Below, one piece after another: positions 21,240 to 30,645 of a DNA stretch of 64,000 nucleotides (position 1 is the stretch's first letter; the number at the start of each line of letters is the position of its first letter). Source of the DNA: Bradyrhizobium cajani (GTDB lineage: Bacteria; Pseudomonadota; Alphaproteobacteria; Rhizobiales; Xanthobacteraceae); NCBI RefSeq assembly GCF_009759665.1, contig NZ_WQNE01000009.1, forward strand, positions 124,001-188,000, written 5' to 3'. The notes beneath the pieces were generated by a model. That model searched no databases, had not been told where the DNA came from, and saw nothing but the letters and a program-made list of their open reading frames with translations. Position numbers and translations under genes: made by a program.

Positions 21240-21473
21240 ATGTCGCTGTACTTCTTCCGCATCAGCTCCGGCCGGTATTCCGGAGCCGCCGATCAGCCCT
21301 ACGAGTTCGAGGATCGCGCCGCGGCCTGGACCGAGATGACCGAGGTCTGCGCCAACCTGCTCGGAGGCATCGCCCGCGGCCTGAAGCCGAATGCCGAGTG
21401 GCGCATGGAGCTGCTCGACGAGAACAAGAATCCCGTCTTCCGTGTCAGCCTCCTCGGCGAGACCGTGAGCTGA
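21240..21473 (+). CDS. DUF6894-like small protein
   Basis: A 77-residue cytoplasmic protein starting MSLYFFRISSGRYSG, then YEFEDRAAAWTEMTEVCANL, and ending with EWRMELLDENKNPVFRVSLL. The pattern of an N-terminal YFF strand, a central helix and a final W.MELLDE…F.V strand matches the small DUF6894 family that is frequent in Bradyrhizobium. Function is unknown. It lies alone between the secreted protein and the first chemoreceptor, with no obvious operon partner. Confidence 0.7.
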   Translation: MSLYFFRISSGRYSGAADQPYEFEDRAAAWTEMTEVCANLLGGIARGLKPNAEWRMELLDENKNPVFRVSLLGETVS

Positions 21474-21704
21474 CACCGCCACGAACGACGAGCGGGCGTT
21501 AACGAACGCGAGGCCTGCAAATCCGCGAATCCCGGTTTCGCTGCGCGTCATAAGTGTGGAAAATCCGCCGATTTGAGCAACGTTCACCGTAGTTCTACCC
21601 AGGCCGCGGTGCCTTGCGCTTAACGTTAATGAGGAACCTCGCAGGCTAGCCTCCCGGGCAGTTCACGCGCTTCGTCGCGGCAATGCGTATCCGGGATAAT
21701 TTCG

Positions 21705-23447
21705 ATGTCGTTCATTCAGAACCTGCGAATCGGCACCAAGCTCGCCATCACCTCCGTGCTGACCATCGCCCTCGTCGCGCTGATGATCTTCCTCCAGATG
21801 AGCGGCGGCGCCGAGGTCCGGAGGCTTGCCAATTCAGCATCGGAACAGCAGGCGATCGCGCAGAACGCCGCGGAAGCGAAAGCCTCGGTGCGCGGGATGC
21901 AGATCGGCATTCGCGACATCCTGACCTCGTCCTCGCCGGCGGAGATGCAGAAGGCCGCCACCTATTTCAACGACCGACAGACGGCGGCCCTGAAATTCTC
22001 CGGCGAAATGGCAAGGCTCTCGCATTCGCCGGACAACGACAAACGGATCGACCGCCTGACCGCGCTGATCGGCAATTTCCAGAAGGGCGAGCAGCAGATC
22101 GAGGGAATCCGCAAGCAGGGGTTCGCGCTCGAATCGAACAAGGACGGCGAAGCGGCGACGCAATCCGCGAAGCTGGCGGCCGAGGTCGACCGCATCCGCA
22201 AGGAGATGCTGGCGCCGATCAACGAAGAGATTTCGGACCTCACCAACGAGATCACGAATTTCGCCAAGCAGAAGAGCGCGGAGGCGCGCGCCGCGGCGGA
22301 AGCGGAGGCTGCGTCCGTTGCGCGGACGTCATTGATCGCCGGCGTGCTGGTCGCGCTCGTCCTGATCGGCGCCTGCGTGTTCTCGATCTTCAGCATTGCC
22401 CGTCCCATGCGCGCGCTGACTGCCGCGATGGATAAGCTCGCCGGCGGCGACTTTGCCGTGGTGCTGCCGGGCCTCGGCCGCACCGACGAGGTCGGCGGCG
22501 TTGCCGCGGCCGTCGAGAAGTTCAGGCTCGTATCCGAGCAGAAGGCGCACGCGGAAGCGGAAGCCAGGGTCCGGCAGGATCAGATCGCGGCCGAGCAGCG
22601 CAAGGCCGAGATGCGCAGGCTCGCCGACAGCTTCGAAGGCGCGGTCGGCGAGATCGTCGGCACGGTGTCGTCGGCTTCGACCGAGCTCGAAGCATCGGCC
22701 ACCACGCTGACCTCGACCGCCGAGCGCACGCAGCAGCTCACCACCGTGGTCGCGGCAGCGTCGGAGGAAGCCTCCACAAACGTGCAGTCGGTGGCATCGG
22801 CAACGGAGGAGCTGTCCTCCTCGATCACCGAGATCAGCCGTCAGGTGCAGGAATCCGCGCGCGTGGCGAGCGAGGCCGTCGGCCAGGCCCGCACCACGAC
22901 CGAGCGCGTCAGCGAGTTGTCCAAGGCGGCGACGCGGATCGGCGACGTCGTCGAGCTGATCAACACCATCGCGGGCCAGACCAATCTGCTGGCGCTCAAC
23001 GCCACCATCGAGGCCGCGCGCGCAGGCGAAGCCGGCAAGGGATTTGCGGTCGTCGCCTCCGAGGTGAAGGCGCTCGCCGAGCAGACCGCGAAGGCGACCG
23101 GCGAGATCGGTCAGCAGATCTCCAGCATCCAGGCGGCGACGCAGGAATCGGTAGGCGCCATCAAGGACATCAGCGACACCATCGAGAAACTCTCGGAGAT
23201 CTCCTCGACCATCGCGGCGGCCGTGGAGGAGCAGGGCGCGGCCACGCACGAAATCTCCCGCAATGTGCAGCAGGCCGCGCACGGCACGCATCAGGTCTCG
23301 TCCAACGTCGCCGACGTGCAGCGCGGGGCGAGCGAGACCGGATCGGCGTCGTCGCAGGTGCTGTCCGCCGCACAGATGCTGTCCGGCGACAGCAGTCGCC
23401 TCAAGCTCGAGGTCGGCAGGTTCCTCGAGACGGTGCGGGCGGCGTGA
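21705..23447 (+). CDS. Methyl-accepting chemotaxis protein
   Basis: A 580-residue chemoreceptor. Transmembrane segment 1 is at about 13–30 ([20 protein letters not shown]); the sensor region (about 35–200) is helical and polar; segment 2 is at about 207–230 ([20 protein letters not shown]), followed by HAMP (about 230–285) and a signalling domain with the hairpin tip [20 protein letters not shown]. The C-terminus ends ETVRAA without a CheR-docking pentapeptide. The helical periplasmic region resembles four-helix-bundle ligand domains. The next gene is another receptor with a near-identical signalling half but a different sensor. Confidence 0.93.
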   Translation: MSFIQNLRIGTKLAITSVLTIALVALMIFLQMSGGAEVRRLANSASEQQAIAQNAAEAKASVRGMQIGIRDILTSSSPAEMQKAATYFNDRQTAALKFSGEMARLSHSPDNDKRIDRLTALIGNFQKGEQQIEGIRKQGFALESNKDGEAATQSAKLAAEVDRIRKEMLAPINEEISDLTNEITNFAKQKSAEARAAAEAEAASVARTSLIAGVLVALVLIGACVFSIFSIARPMRALTAAMDKLAGGDFAVVLPGLGRTDEVGGVAAAVEKFRLVSEQKAHAEAEARVRQDQIAAEQRKAEMRRLADSFEGAVGEIVGTVSSASTELEASATTLTSTAERTQQLTTVVAAASEEASTNVQSVASATEELSSSITEISRQVQESARVASEAVGQARTTTERVSELSKAATRIGDVVELINTIAGQTNLLALNATIEAARAGEAGKGFAVVASEVKALAEQTAKATGEIGQQISSIQAATQESVGAIKDISDTIEKLSEISSTIAAAVEEQGAATHEISRNVQQAAHGTHQVSSNVADVQRGASETGSASSQVLSAAQMLSGDSSRLKLEVGRFLETVRAA

Positions 23448-23704
23448 CCGGACTTGCGGTGCGCGGGTGTGCGGCGCCTGAAGATTGCCGCGTGGCCGCA
23501 ACGGATGGTTGCAGAGAAAATAACGCCGCCAGGGGCCAGGTCGGTAGTTTTACTAGGTTCCTGTTAACGCCTGTTTGCGACTATCGGCGCATCTTACCGG
23601 ACAAGAACCAGCCAGCATTGATGAACTGACCTCCGCCCGTCGTGTCGTGACGATTGCGGCGCAGGTGACTTGCGCGTTGTCAGGTATCGTCGGGATTTGT
23701 CGTG

Positions 23705-25393
23705 ATGTCGAAGTTGTCGATCGTCTTCAAGCTTCTGACCGTGTTGTCGGTCCTCGTGCTCTCGCTCGCCGGCGTCGGCGTGACGGCGATCGGCACGATG
23801 CAGAATATCAATGCCCACACCGTCGAGATCGCGCAGAGCTGGCTGCCGAGCGTGCGTGCGCTCGGTTCGATGCGCGCCGACATCAACGAGCTGCGCGTCG
23901 CACTTCGCCTGCACCTGATGCAGGAGACCGCCGAGGGCAAGGAGGCCGCCGAGAAGCGCCTCGCCTCGTTGCGCGAGCGCATCGAGAAGACGCGCAAGAT
24001 CTACGAGCCGCTGATCACGTCCACCGAGGAGCGCTCGCTCTACCAGCAATGGACCGCGGCGTGGGCCGACTATCTGAACGGCGTCCAGGAGGTGATGGCG
24101 CTGTCGCGCAAGGGCGTCGGCCGCTTCCCGACCGACGCCAACGAGCTGTTGCAGACCAAGGTCGCGAAGATGGCCCAGGCCGCCGATCCCCTGCTCCAGA
24201 AGGGCATCGAGATGAACAACCAGGGTGCCGAGCTGGAGACGAAGCAGGCCGCCGACAGCTATGCCACGATCTTCCGCGTGCTGGTCGGCATCATCGTGCT
24301 TTCGGTCGTGATCGCGATCGGCGCGGCCTATTATCTCGTGCGCGACGTTTCCCGCGGGATTGCCTCGATCATCCGCCCGATGCAGGCGCTCGGCGAGGGC
24401 GACCTCTCGGCCGAGGTGCCGCATCGCGGCGAGAGGACCGAGATCGGTTCGATGGCGGATGCGCTCCAGATCTTCAAGGAGGCGCTGATCGCCAAGAAGG
24501 CCGCCGACGAGGTGGCCGCGCGCGACGCCGAGGCCAAGATCGAGCGCGGCCGCCGCGTCGATGCCATTACCCGCAAGTTCGAAGCCATGATCGGAGAGGT
24601 CGTCGGCACCGTCTCCTCGGCCTCGACCGAGCTCGAGGCGTCGGCGACGACGCTGAGCGGCACTGCACGGCGCGGCCAGGAACTCGCGACGGTCGTCGCG
24701 GCGGCGTCCGAGGAAGCCTCCACCAACGTCCAGGCGGTGGCCTCAGCCTCGGAGGAGCTGTCGTCATCCATCACCGAGATCAGCCGCCGCGTGCAGGATT
24801 CGGCGCGGATGGCCGCCGAAGCGGTCGAGCAGGCGGCGCGGACCAACGAGCGCGTCAACGCGCTCTCGCAGGCCGCCGCGCGCATCGGCGACGTCGTCGA
24901 GCTCATCAACACGATCGCGGGCCAGACCAACCTGCTGGCGCTGAACGCGACCATCGAGGCGGCACGCGCCGGCGAAGCGGGCCGCGGCTTTGCCGTCGTG
25001 GCCTCCGAGGTCAAGGCACTGGCGGAGCAGACCGCGAAGGCGACCGGCGAGATCGGTGCGCAGGTCTCGGGCATCCAGGCTGCGACGCAGGAGTCCGTCA
25101 GCGCCATCCAGGAGATCGGCGGCACCATCGAGCGGCTGTCCGAGGTGTCCTCGGCAATCGCCGCCGCGGTCGAGCAGCAGGGCGCCGCCACGCAGGAAAT
25201 CTCCCGCAACGTGCAGCAGGCCGCGCTCGGCACCCAGGAGGTCTCGTCCAACATCACCGACGTGCAGCGCGGGGCGATCGAAACCGGCTCGGCCTCGACG
25301 CAGGTGCTGTCGGCGGCGAAATCGCTCGCGAGCGACAGTACCCACCTCAAGGTCGAGGTCGCGCAATTCCTGGAATCGGTTCGCGCGGCCTGA
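23705..25393 (+). CDS. Methyl-accepting chemotaxis protein
   Basis: A 562-residue chemoreceptor arranged like its neighbour: segment 1 at about 7–29 (FKLLTVLSVLVLSLAGVGV), a four-helix-bundle type sensor (about 35–185, with SWLPSVRALGSMRADINELR as in 4HB/TarH-like domains), segment 2 at about 192–213, HAMP, and a signalling domain with [20 protein letters not shown]. The two signalling halves are very similar over some 250 residues while the sensors differ, as expected from tandem duplication. No CheR pentapeptide is present. ATG 23705 is chosen over the adjacent GTG. The convergent DUF2339 gene ends only 3 bases beyond its stop. Confidence 0.93.
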   Translation: MSKLSIVFKLLTVLSVLVLSLAGVGVTAIGTMQNINAHTVEIAQSWLPSVRALGSMRADINELRVALRLHLMQETAEGKEAAEKRLASLRERIEKTRKIYEPLITSTEERSLYQQWTAAWADYLNGVQEVMALSRKGVGRFPTDANELLQTKVAKMAQAADPLLQKGIEMNNQGAELETKQAADSYATIFRVLVGIIVLSVVIAIGAAYYLVRDVSRGIASIIRPMQALGEGDLSAEVPHRGERTEIGSMADALQIFKEALIAKKAADEVAARDAEAKIERGRRVDAITRKFEAMIGEVVGTVSSASTELEASATTLSGTARRGQELATVVAAASEEASTNVQAVASASEELSSSITEISRRVQDSARMAAEAVEQAARTNERVNALSQAAARIGDVVELINTIAGQTNLLALNATIEAARAGEAGRGFAVVASEVKALAEQTAKATGEIGAQVSGIQAATQESVSAIQEIGGTIERLSEVSSAIAAAVEQQGAATQEISRNVQQAALGTQEVSSNITDVQRGAIETGSASTQVLSAAKSLASDSTHLKVEVAQFLESVRAA

Positions 25394-25396
25394 TCC

Positions 25397-28096
25397 TCAA
25401 CCGCTCGTCTGCGGAGCCGGCGGCGCGGCCTGCCGCCGGAACAGGATGCGCTGGTAGAGCCAGCCGATCGCGACCAGCACGATGCCGAGGCACATGAATG
25501 ACAGCGCACGGTACACGCCCGTCAGCGTCGACATGTCGATGACGAAGGCCTTCAGGATCGTCAGGGCGATGACGACGGCCGAGGCCAGCCGCGCGCGCTC
25601 CGAATTGACGAGAATGCCGACGCCGAGCAGCACCACGCCGAAGCCGAGCCAGCCGATCGAATAGGTGTATTGCTCCGCGCCCGTGGTGCCGCCGTAGAAC
25701 AGGACCGGGCCGTGATAGAAGCGGCGGATCTCCAGCGTCACGTAGGCGAGGGCGAACACCAGAGCCCCGCCCGCAATCGTGTTGGCGTAGGCGACAGGGC
25801 GATGCCCCGCGACCGCATAGGACAGCAACAGCATCAGCACCGCCGGCAATGCGTAGCCGAGCAGCAGCAGGTTGAAAATCAGACCGCCGACATTGACGCT
25901 GGAGAGCAGCAACGGATTCTCCAGGATCAAGAGGCCGAACACGCTGATGAGCCCGGCGATCGCGGTGAGCGCGACCGCGCCGACATTATGCACGATGCTG
26001 CGGCTCCGCAGCCGTAGGCGTTCCAGCCCGATCGCCATCGCGAGCGTGACGCAGACTTGCAGCGCGAATTCGAGCAGCGAGGGCGGCGAGGACATGCGGC
26101 CGCCGGTCGCAAAGTGGCGGATCTCCATGAAGGCGAGCAGCGCGGTGAACAGGATCGCCGCCGTCTCGACCATGCGCAGCGGCGCGTCGTCGCCGCGGCG
26201 GCGCAGGAAGATGCTTGCCGCCCAGAACGAGGCCGCCGGCAGGCCGTAGCCCCACAGCAGCCAGTTGAAGATCGGCGTGGTGCCGACGGCATCGCCGACG
26301 ATGCGCGGATCATAGGCGATGCGCGCGGTGACGATGCCGGCAAAGATGGCGGCGAGCCAGCGCAGGAACGGGATCGGCCGCTGCATCGAGATCCAGGCGG
26401 TGCCGAGCGACATCAGCGCCAGTGCAATGGTGAGCCAGCCCTTCTCCAGCGCGAAGGTCAGTGCCAGCGCCAGCGCGCCGAGCGTGCCGGTCGCGAACAG
26501 CGCGGTGGAGATCGCAAGACCCGACCGGGTCTCGCGGCGCGTGAGCGCCTCGGTCGCAGCACCGAAGGCCGCGGCGAGCAAGACCGCGAGGATCGCGAAC
26601 GGGATCGAGCGGTCGAGATGGGCGATGCGCGCATAGAGGGCGACGAGGATCGCAATCGGCGTCGCGACCGCCGTCGCCGACCATACCACCGGGATGATCG
26701 CCGAACTCGAACGGCCCTGCGCGAGGAAGCCGGCAATGCCGAAGCCGGCGGCGAAGATCGCGGCCATGACCAGATGCAGCGTCACGGAGCTGTCGATCGC
26801 GGTTGGCCCAACGCCGGGCAGGGGCCCGCCCGGCAGCACCAGCATGTCCGGATTGGCGCGCACCGCCCATTCGGCGAACACGATGAAGACGGTCGCCGCG
26901 GCCGCGCCCAGCGCACCCGTGGCCGCCGGTGCACGCCATGCGACGAGCAGCGTCCCGCCGACCAGAAGCGTGAACGCGATGAGTGCCAGATCGGCATGTG
27001 CGCTCGAGAGCACGATCAGCATCGCGCCGAACAGATAGGCGCCGAGCGAGCTCGACGACACCGGCTCGATCTCGCCATCCTCGATGGTCGGGCCGAACAT
27101 GAAGCCGCAGACGACGAGCAGTGCGGCAAGCACAAAACCCGCGATCACATGGAAGGTGTGCGGTGCGACCTGCAATTCGCCGGTATCGAGACCCGGGAAG
27201 ACCCACAGCACGGCGAAGACGATGGTCGTCACCGCGAGCCAGCGCCACAGCCGGATGCGGGCCAGACCGAAGCTCGCGGCGGTGACGATCGCCAGATAGA
27301 TGTAGAGCGCCCAATAGTCCGGCTTGGCACTGGAGACGAGGACGGGCGTGATGAAGGCGCCGACGACGCCCAGGCCTGCGAGCGCGGGTCCATGCAGGAG
27401 CGCAGCGGCGAGCGTGCCCATCGCAACGATGCCAAGCAGCACGAAGGCCGTGGCGGGAACGAGGAAGCCGTAAAGCGCATAGGCCGCATAGATGGTCGCG
27501 AACGCCACCGCCGTGCCGGCCGCGGTGAGGATCGCGGGGATGTTGGCGATCGGCAGCGCCTGGATGTTGGAAATGCTCTCCTTGCGCCGCGTCCATTCGC
27601 CGGCACCGAGCAGCGCCAGCGCGAACAGGCCGCCGAGGAACACGCGCACGCCGGGGCCGACGAGGCCGGCCTCGATCGAATAACGCACCATGAAGAATCC
27701 GCCGAGCGCGAGCGCAAGGCCGCCGATCCACACGACCCAGCGGGTGCCGAGGCGCTCCTCGAAGCCGGGTGCCGGTGCGGGCAGCGGAGGCGGTGCATCG
27801 GCCGCCTCGGTGCTCGATTCGAGCGGAGGCGGTGAGGCAGCTTCGGTGACGAGCGCAGGCGGGACCTCGGCTTCGGGCACAAGCGACGGCGGCTCGGCGG
27901 CGGCTGTTGCAGGCGCCTCCGCTTGCACCTGCGCGGGCAGCGGCGGCGGCTGCACCGGCCGCTGCGCGTAAAACATCTCTTCGAGCGAGCTCAGCCGTCG
28001 GCGCAGCTCGGCCGCCTGGCTGGAGGCCTTGATCGCAATCAGGAAGGCGATGATCGCAATGATCAGCGCAAAGACGTCAAACGGGCCGTCGAGCAT
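25397..28096 (-). CDS. DUF2339 polytopic membrane protein
   Basis: An 899-residue membrane protein. An N-terminal hydrophobic segment (FALIIAIIAFLIAIKA) is followed by a short coiled coil (AAELRRRLSSLEEMF), a Pro/Ala/Glu-rich linker (about 50–120), then the motif FEERLGTRWVVWIGGLALAL that opens the DUF2339 region. More than twenty further hydrophobic helices follow to the C-terminus. GGAGG four bases before the ATG sets the start. No catalytic motif is visible and the family has no established role. It converges with the second chemoreceptor; nadQ lies upstream in the same direction after a family G repeat. Confidence 0.87.
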   Translation of the reverse strand: MLDGPFDVFALIIAIIAFLIAIKASSQAAELRRRLSSLEEMFYAQRPVQPPPLPAQVQAEAPATAAAEPPSLVPEAEVPPALVTEAASPPPLESSTEAADAPPPLPAPAPGFEERLGTRWVVWIGGLALALGGFFMVRYSIEAGLVGPGVRVFLGGLFALALLGAGEWTRRKESISNIQALPIANIPAILTAAGTAVAFATIYAAYALYGFLVPATAFVLLGIVAMGTLAAALLHGPALAGLGVVGAFITPVLVSSAKPDYWALYIYLAIVTAASFGLARIRLWRWLAVTTIVFAVLWVFPGLDTGELQVAPHTFHVIAGFVLAALLVVCGFMFGPTIEDGEIEPVSSSSLGAYLFGAMLIVLSSAHADLALIAFTLLVGGTLLVAWRAPAATGALGAAAATVFIVFAEWAVRANPDMLVLPGGPLPGVGPTAIDSSVTLHLVMAAIFAAGFGIAGFLAQGRSSSAIIPVVWSATAVATPIAILVALYARIAHLDRSIPFAILAVLLAAAFGAATEALTRRETRSGLAISTALFATGTLGALALALTFALEKGWLTIALALMSLGTAWISMQRPIPFLRWLAAIFAGIVTARIAYDPRIVGDAVGTTPIFNWLLWGYGLPAASFWAASIFLRRRGDDAPLRMVETAAILFTALLAFMEIRHFATGGRMSSPPSLLEFALQVCVTLAMAIGLERLRLRSRSIVHNVGAVALTAIAGLISVFGLLILENPLLLSSVNVGGLIFNLLLLGYALPAVLMLLLSYAVAGHRPVAYANTIAGGALVFALAYVTLEIRRFYHGPVLFYGGTTGAEQYTYSIGWLGFGVVLLGVGILVNSERARLASAVVIALTILKAFVIDMSTLTGVYRALSFMCLGIVLVAIGWLYQRILFRRQAAPPAPQTSG

Positions 28097-28156
28097 GAAG
28101 CCTCCAGGCAACCGGCTGGCAGGGGCCGGTCACGCAAATCCCAGGGTCTTGGTCTT

Positions 28157-28205
28157 GAGCATGATCTTCTCGGAAAACCGCGACGCACTTTTCCGGATCA
28201 TGCTC
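28157..28205. repeat. Family G hairpin repeat
   Basis: GAGCATGATC and its exact inverse GATCATGCTC flank CGGAAAA and TTTTCCG inner arms, giving a 49-base imperfect hairpin. The right end touches the stop codon of nadQ, so it may act as that gene's 3' hairpin. Confidence 0.8.
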
Positions 28206-29173
28206 TAGCGCCGAGAGCGCACGCGCAAGCCCGGCGCGGGCCGCTCCTGGAGCACGTCACGGCGGAAGCGGTAGAGCGCCGCCGGCCGTCCGCCCGTCTG
28301 TGTCGACATCACGCCGGTCGGTTCGACCAGGGCTTCCGTTTCGACCAGGCGGCGGAAATTCTGTTTGTGCAGGTGCCGGCCGGAGATGGCCTCCACCGTG
28401 TACTGCAATTCCGTGAGTGTGAATTCGGCGGGCAAAAGTTCAAAGACAACAGGACGATACTTCAGTTTTGCGCGCAATCGCGCGATTGCGGTGGCGAGAA
28501 TCCGGCGGTGATCGAACCGCATCGAGGTGCCGAGCGCAGGAAGGGCCTTGCGCGCCAATGCCGCAGGGCGGCCGTCGCGCCGGGCCTCCTCGATCAGCCC
28601 GGCCTCGTACAGCAGCTCGTAGCGGTCGAGCACGCGCTCCTCGTCCCAGGGCGCGCCGTCGAGGCCGAAATGGAAGCGCACGCGATCTTTCCGTGGCAAT
28701 GCGCGCGTCGTCTCCGGCGGCTCCTGCTCGGCCCAATCGGTCAGTGCCGGAATGATGTCGCGTGCGATGATCGCGGGGGGCTCCTCGCGCCAGTCTTCCC
28801 AGGGGAAGAAGCGATACCACGGCTCGAAGCTCGCGCCGGTCGCCGCGAGCTCGCCGCTGGCGGCACGCGTCAGCGCGAGATAGCCGATCGACACGGTGTG
28901 CGCGCCGGTGTCGGCGGCCTCGGCATGACGGCCGCGATCGCCGAACGTATAGAGTTGCTCGACATAGCCGAGCCGCAGGCCGGCCTGTGCCTCGACCCAG
29001 GCGCGCAGGCCGATCTCGAAGGTGCGGTGGCTCAGCGCATCGAACGGGCCGAACGGCAGGCCGGCGAGCCCGTCGCTGCCGTGTGCCGTGAGGATCAGCG
29101 GTTCATGGTCATCGATCGCCACGATCGCGGCGGTCAGGCCGATCTCGATCGGCGTCAGCTGCGTGTCACTCAT
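28205..29173 (-). CDS. nadQ: NadQ/NrtR-type NAD biosynthesis regulator
   Basis: A 322-residue protein with the two-part plan of Nudix-related NAD regulators. The N-terminal half (about 1–170) resembles a Nudix fold, but the expected catalytic box is degenerate: around EIGLRAWVEAQAGLRLG the REuxEExGu acids are not all present, so ligand binding without hydrolysis is likely. The C-terminal part (about 230–315) is an NrtR-like winged helix: KYRPVVFELLPAEFTLTELQ, then LHKQNFRRLVE and GGRPAALYRFRRD. In alphaproteobacteria this group (COG4111) is linked to control of nadABC. The nad operon lies 10 kb away in this window with paired palindromes in front. No matching palindrome is seen before nadQ itself. 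Confidence 0.82.
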   Translation of the reverse strand: MSDTQLTPIEIGLTAAIVAIDDHEPLILTAHGSDGLAGLPFGPFDALSHRTFEIGLRAWVEAQAGLRLGYVEQLYTFGDRGRHAEAADTGAHTVSIGYLALTRAASGELAATGASFEPWYRFFPWEDWREEPPAIIARDIIPALTDWAEQEPPETTRALPRKDRVRFHFGLDGAPWDEERVLDRYELLYEAGLIEEARRDGRPAALARKALPALGTSMRFDHRRILATAIARLRAKLKYRPVVFELLPAEFTLTELQYTVEAISGRHLHKQNFRRLVETEALVEPTGVMSTQTGGRPAALYRFRRDVLQERPAPGLRVRSRR

Positions 29174-29217
29174 GCGGTGACGATCGCAGCTGCTGCGAGA
29201 AAGACTTGCCGGCGGCA

Positions 29218-29283
29218 GCCTCGCCGCACCTCTCCCGCTTGCGGGAGAGGTCGACGCGCTCGGAGAGCGCGGCGGGTGAGGGC
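29218..29283. repeat. Family F repeat (short copy)
   Basis: CCTCTCCCGCTTGCGGGAGAGG forms a hairpin, followed by GGCGGGTGAGGG. It lies between the nadQ start and the tyrosine phosphatase stop and shares its core with 13851–13996. Confidence 0.65.
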
Positions 29284-29290
29284 TCCCGCC

Positions 29291-29797
29291 TCATTCGAGC
29301 TCGATCATGAAGGGACGACCCTCGACCATCATTGCGCCCGGTCCCATCTCGTCGAGTGCGCGCAGCATGCGGCCCTCGCGCCCCAGCGCGCGGTCGGCGA
29401 GGCCGACGATGCGGCGGTTCGGCGAGGCGATCGGAGACGCTGCGCGAATCTTCCTGGCGATCTCGATCTCGTCGCGATGCGGATTGAGCGCGCAGGCAGC
29501 GGCGAACGCGCTTGCCGTCGAGCGGCTGATGCCGGCATAGCAGTGCACGACCAGCGGCGCGCTGCGGTCCCAGCTGCGCACGAAATTCAGCACCTGATCG
29601 ATATGCCTCTCCGAGGGCGCGACGAACCCGTCGATCTCTTCGGTGATGTCGTCCATCGCGACCTTGAGATGGTTGGCCGGCAGCACCGACACCGGCCGCG
29701 CCACCTGCTCGACATTGGCCATCACCGTCAGCACATGGCTGGCCTTGGTGAGGCGGACGGTTTCGGGAAGGGCGGCGAGGGAACAGACGTGGATCAT
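29291..29797 (-). CDS. Tyrosine phosphatase family protein
   Basis: A 168-residue cysteine phosphatase. The P-loop VVHCYAGISRSTA contains the HCx5R(S/T) signature with Cys86 as nucleophile and Arg92 as phosphate binder; the general acid is probably an Asp in MDDITEEIDGF (about 48–58). Size and layout fit the compact dual-specificity-like phosphatases common in rhizobia. It lies directly upstream of nadQ on the same strand, separated by a short repeat, so co-transcription is possible. The substrate is unknown. Confidence 0.88.
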   Translation of the reverse strand: MIHVCSLAALPETVRLTKASHVLTVMANVEQVARPVSVLPANHLKVAMDDITEEIDGFVAPSERHIDQVLNFVRSWDRSAPLVVHCYAGISRSTASAFAAACALNPHRDEIEIARKIRAASPIASPNRRIVGLADRALGREGRMLRALDEMGPGAMMVEGRPFMIELE

Positions 29798-29860
29798 GAC
29801 GGACCTTTTTGCCGCTGATTATAGCGAGCACTCGTAGGGTGGGCAAAGCGAACCCTCACT

Positions 29861-29997
29861 GTCGTCCCGGACAAGCGAAGCGCAGATCCGGGACCCATAA
29901 CCACAGGATTTGGTTTTGCGAAGACTCGTGGTTGCCGATTTTGCGTTGCAACCGCTCCCTGTGGCTATGGGTCCCTGCGTTCGCAGGGACGACGGCG
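29861..29997. repeat. Family D palindromic repeat
   Basis: Begins GTCGTCCCGGACAAGCGAAG and ends GTCCCTGCGTTCGCAGGGACGAC. The same parts occur in reverse order in the copy at 16513. It fills most of the gap between the phosphatase gene and the HD hydrolase gene. Confidence 0.8.
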
Positions 29998-30030
29998 GAA
30001 TGATAGGCAGCACCAATCCACGAAAGTAAC

Positions 30031-30645
30031 CTAGGCAAACACCGCGTTGAACCGCTCCAGAAACTGCTTCTCGGCCCGCGCTGCGGTCCAGGGCGTGAGA
30101 TAATCGCGCCGGACGCTGTCGGAGAGGCCGGGATCCCTGCCGAACAGGCGCCGTGCCTCGCTCTCGCTGAAGCCGGCGAGCTCGGTCGCCTCCAGGTAGG
30201 CCGCGCCGCGATCGGCGGCCTTGATGGCCAGCGTGATCTCGTCCGGTAGTTCCGGCGGCAGGCCGAAGCGGATATGGATGGCGCCGAGCAGGCGCTTCTC
30301 GACTGCCTTGTAGTGGCCGTCGAGCACGGCCTTGAACGGCGAGATCATGTCGCCGATCACATATTCGGGCGCATCGTGCAGCAGGGCTGCGAGCCGCACG
30401 CGCTGGTCGACGCGCGGTGTCTCGTGCCGCATGACCGTTTCCACCAGGAGCGTGTGCTGCGCGACCGAGAAGATGTGGGCGCCGGTGGTCTGGCCGTTCC
30501 AGCGGGCGACGCGGGCCAGCCCATGCGCGATGTCGGCGATCTCGATATCGAGCGGAGAGGGATCGAGCAGGTCGAGCCGCCGGCCCGACAGCATACGCTG
30601 CCAGGCGCGGGATTGCGCATCGCGCGCGCTCTTCTTCGCGGTCAT
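30031..30645 (-). CDS. HD-domain hydrolase (YfbR-like)
   Basis: A 204-residue phosphohydrolase. Metal ligands of an HD domain are visible: His57/His64 in GAHIFSVAQHTLLV, the His90-Asp91 pair in LAALLHDAPEYVIGD, and a later Asp in AIKAADRGAAYLEA. Size and the HDAPEYVIGD stretch resemble YfbR-type 5'-nucleotidases acting on deoxynucleoside monophosphates. The start at 30645 overlaps the stop of tag by four bases (ATGA), so it is translationally coupled to that gene. The substrate is inferred by family resemblance. Confidence 0.82.
   Translation of the reverse strand: MTAKKSARDAQSRAWQRMLSGRRLDLLDPSPLDIEIADIAHGLARVARWNGQTTGAHIFSVAQHTLLVETVMRHETPRVDQRVRLAALLHDAPEYVIGDMISPFKAVLDGHYKAVEKRLLGAIHIRFGLPPELPDEITLAIKAADRGAAYLEATELAGFSESEARRLFGRDPGLSDSVRRDYLTPWTAARAEKQFLERFNAVFA

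Noticed and set aside
23575..25497. Long plus-strand frame overlapping the second chemoreceptor
   Set aside because: It is a frame-shifted reading of the chemoreceptor gene with Arg/Gly-rich composition; the receptor frame has clear transmembrane, HAMP and signalling motifs.
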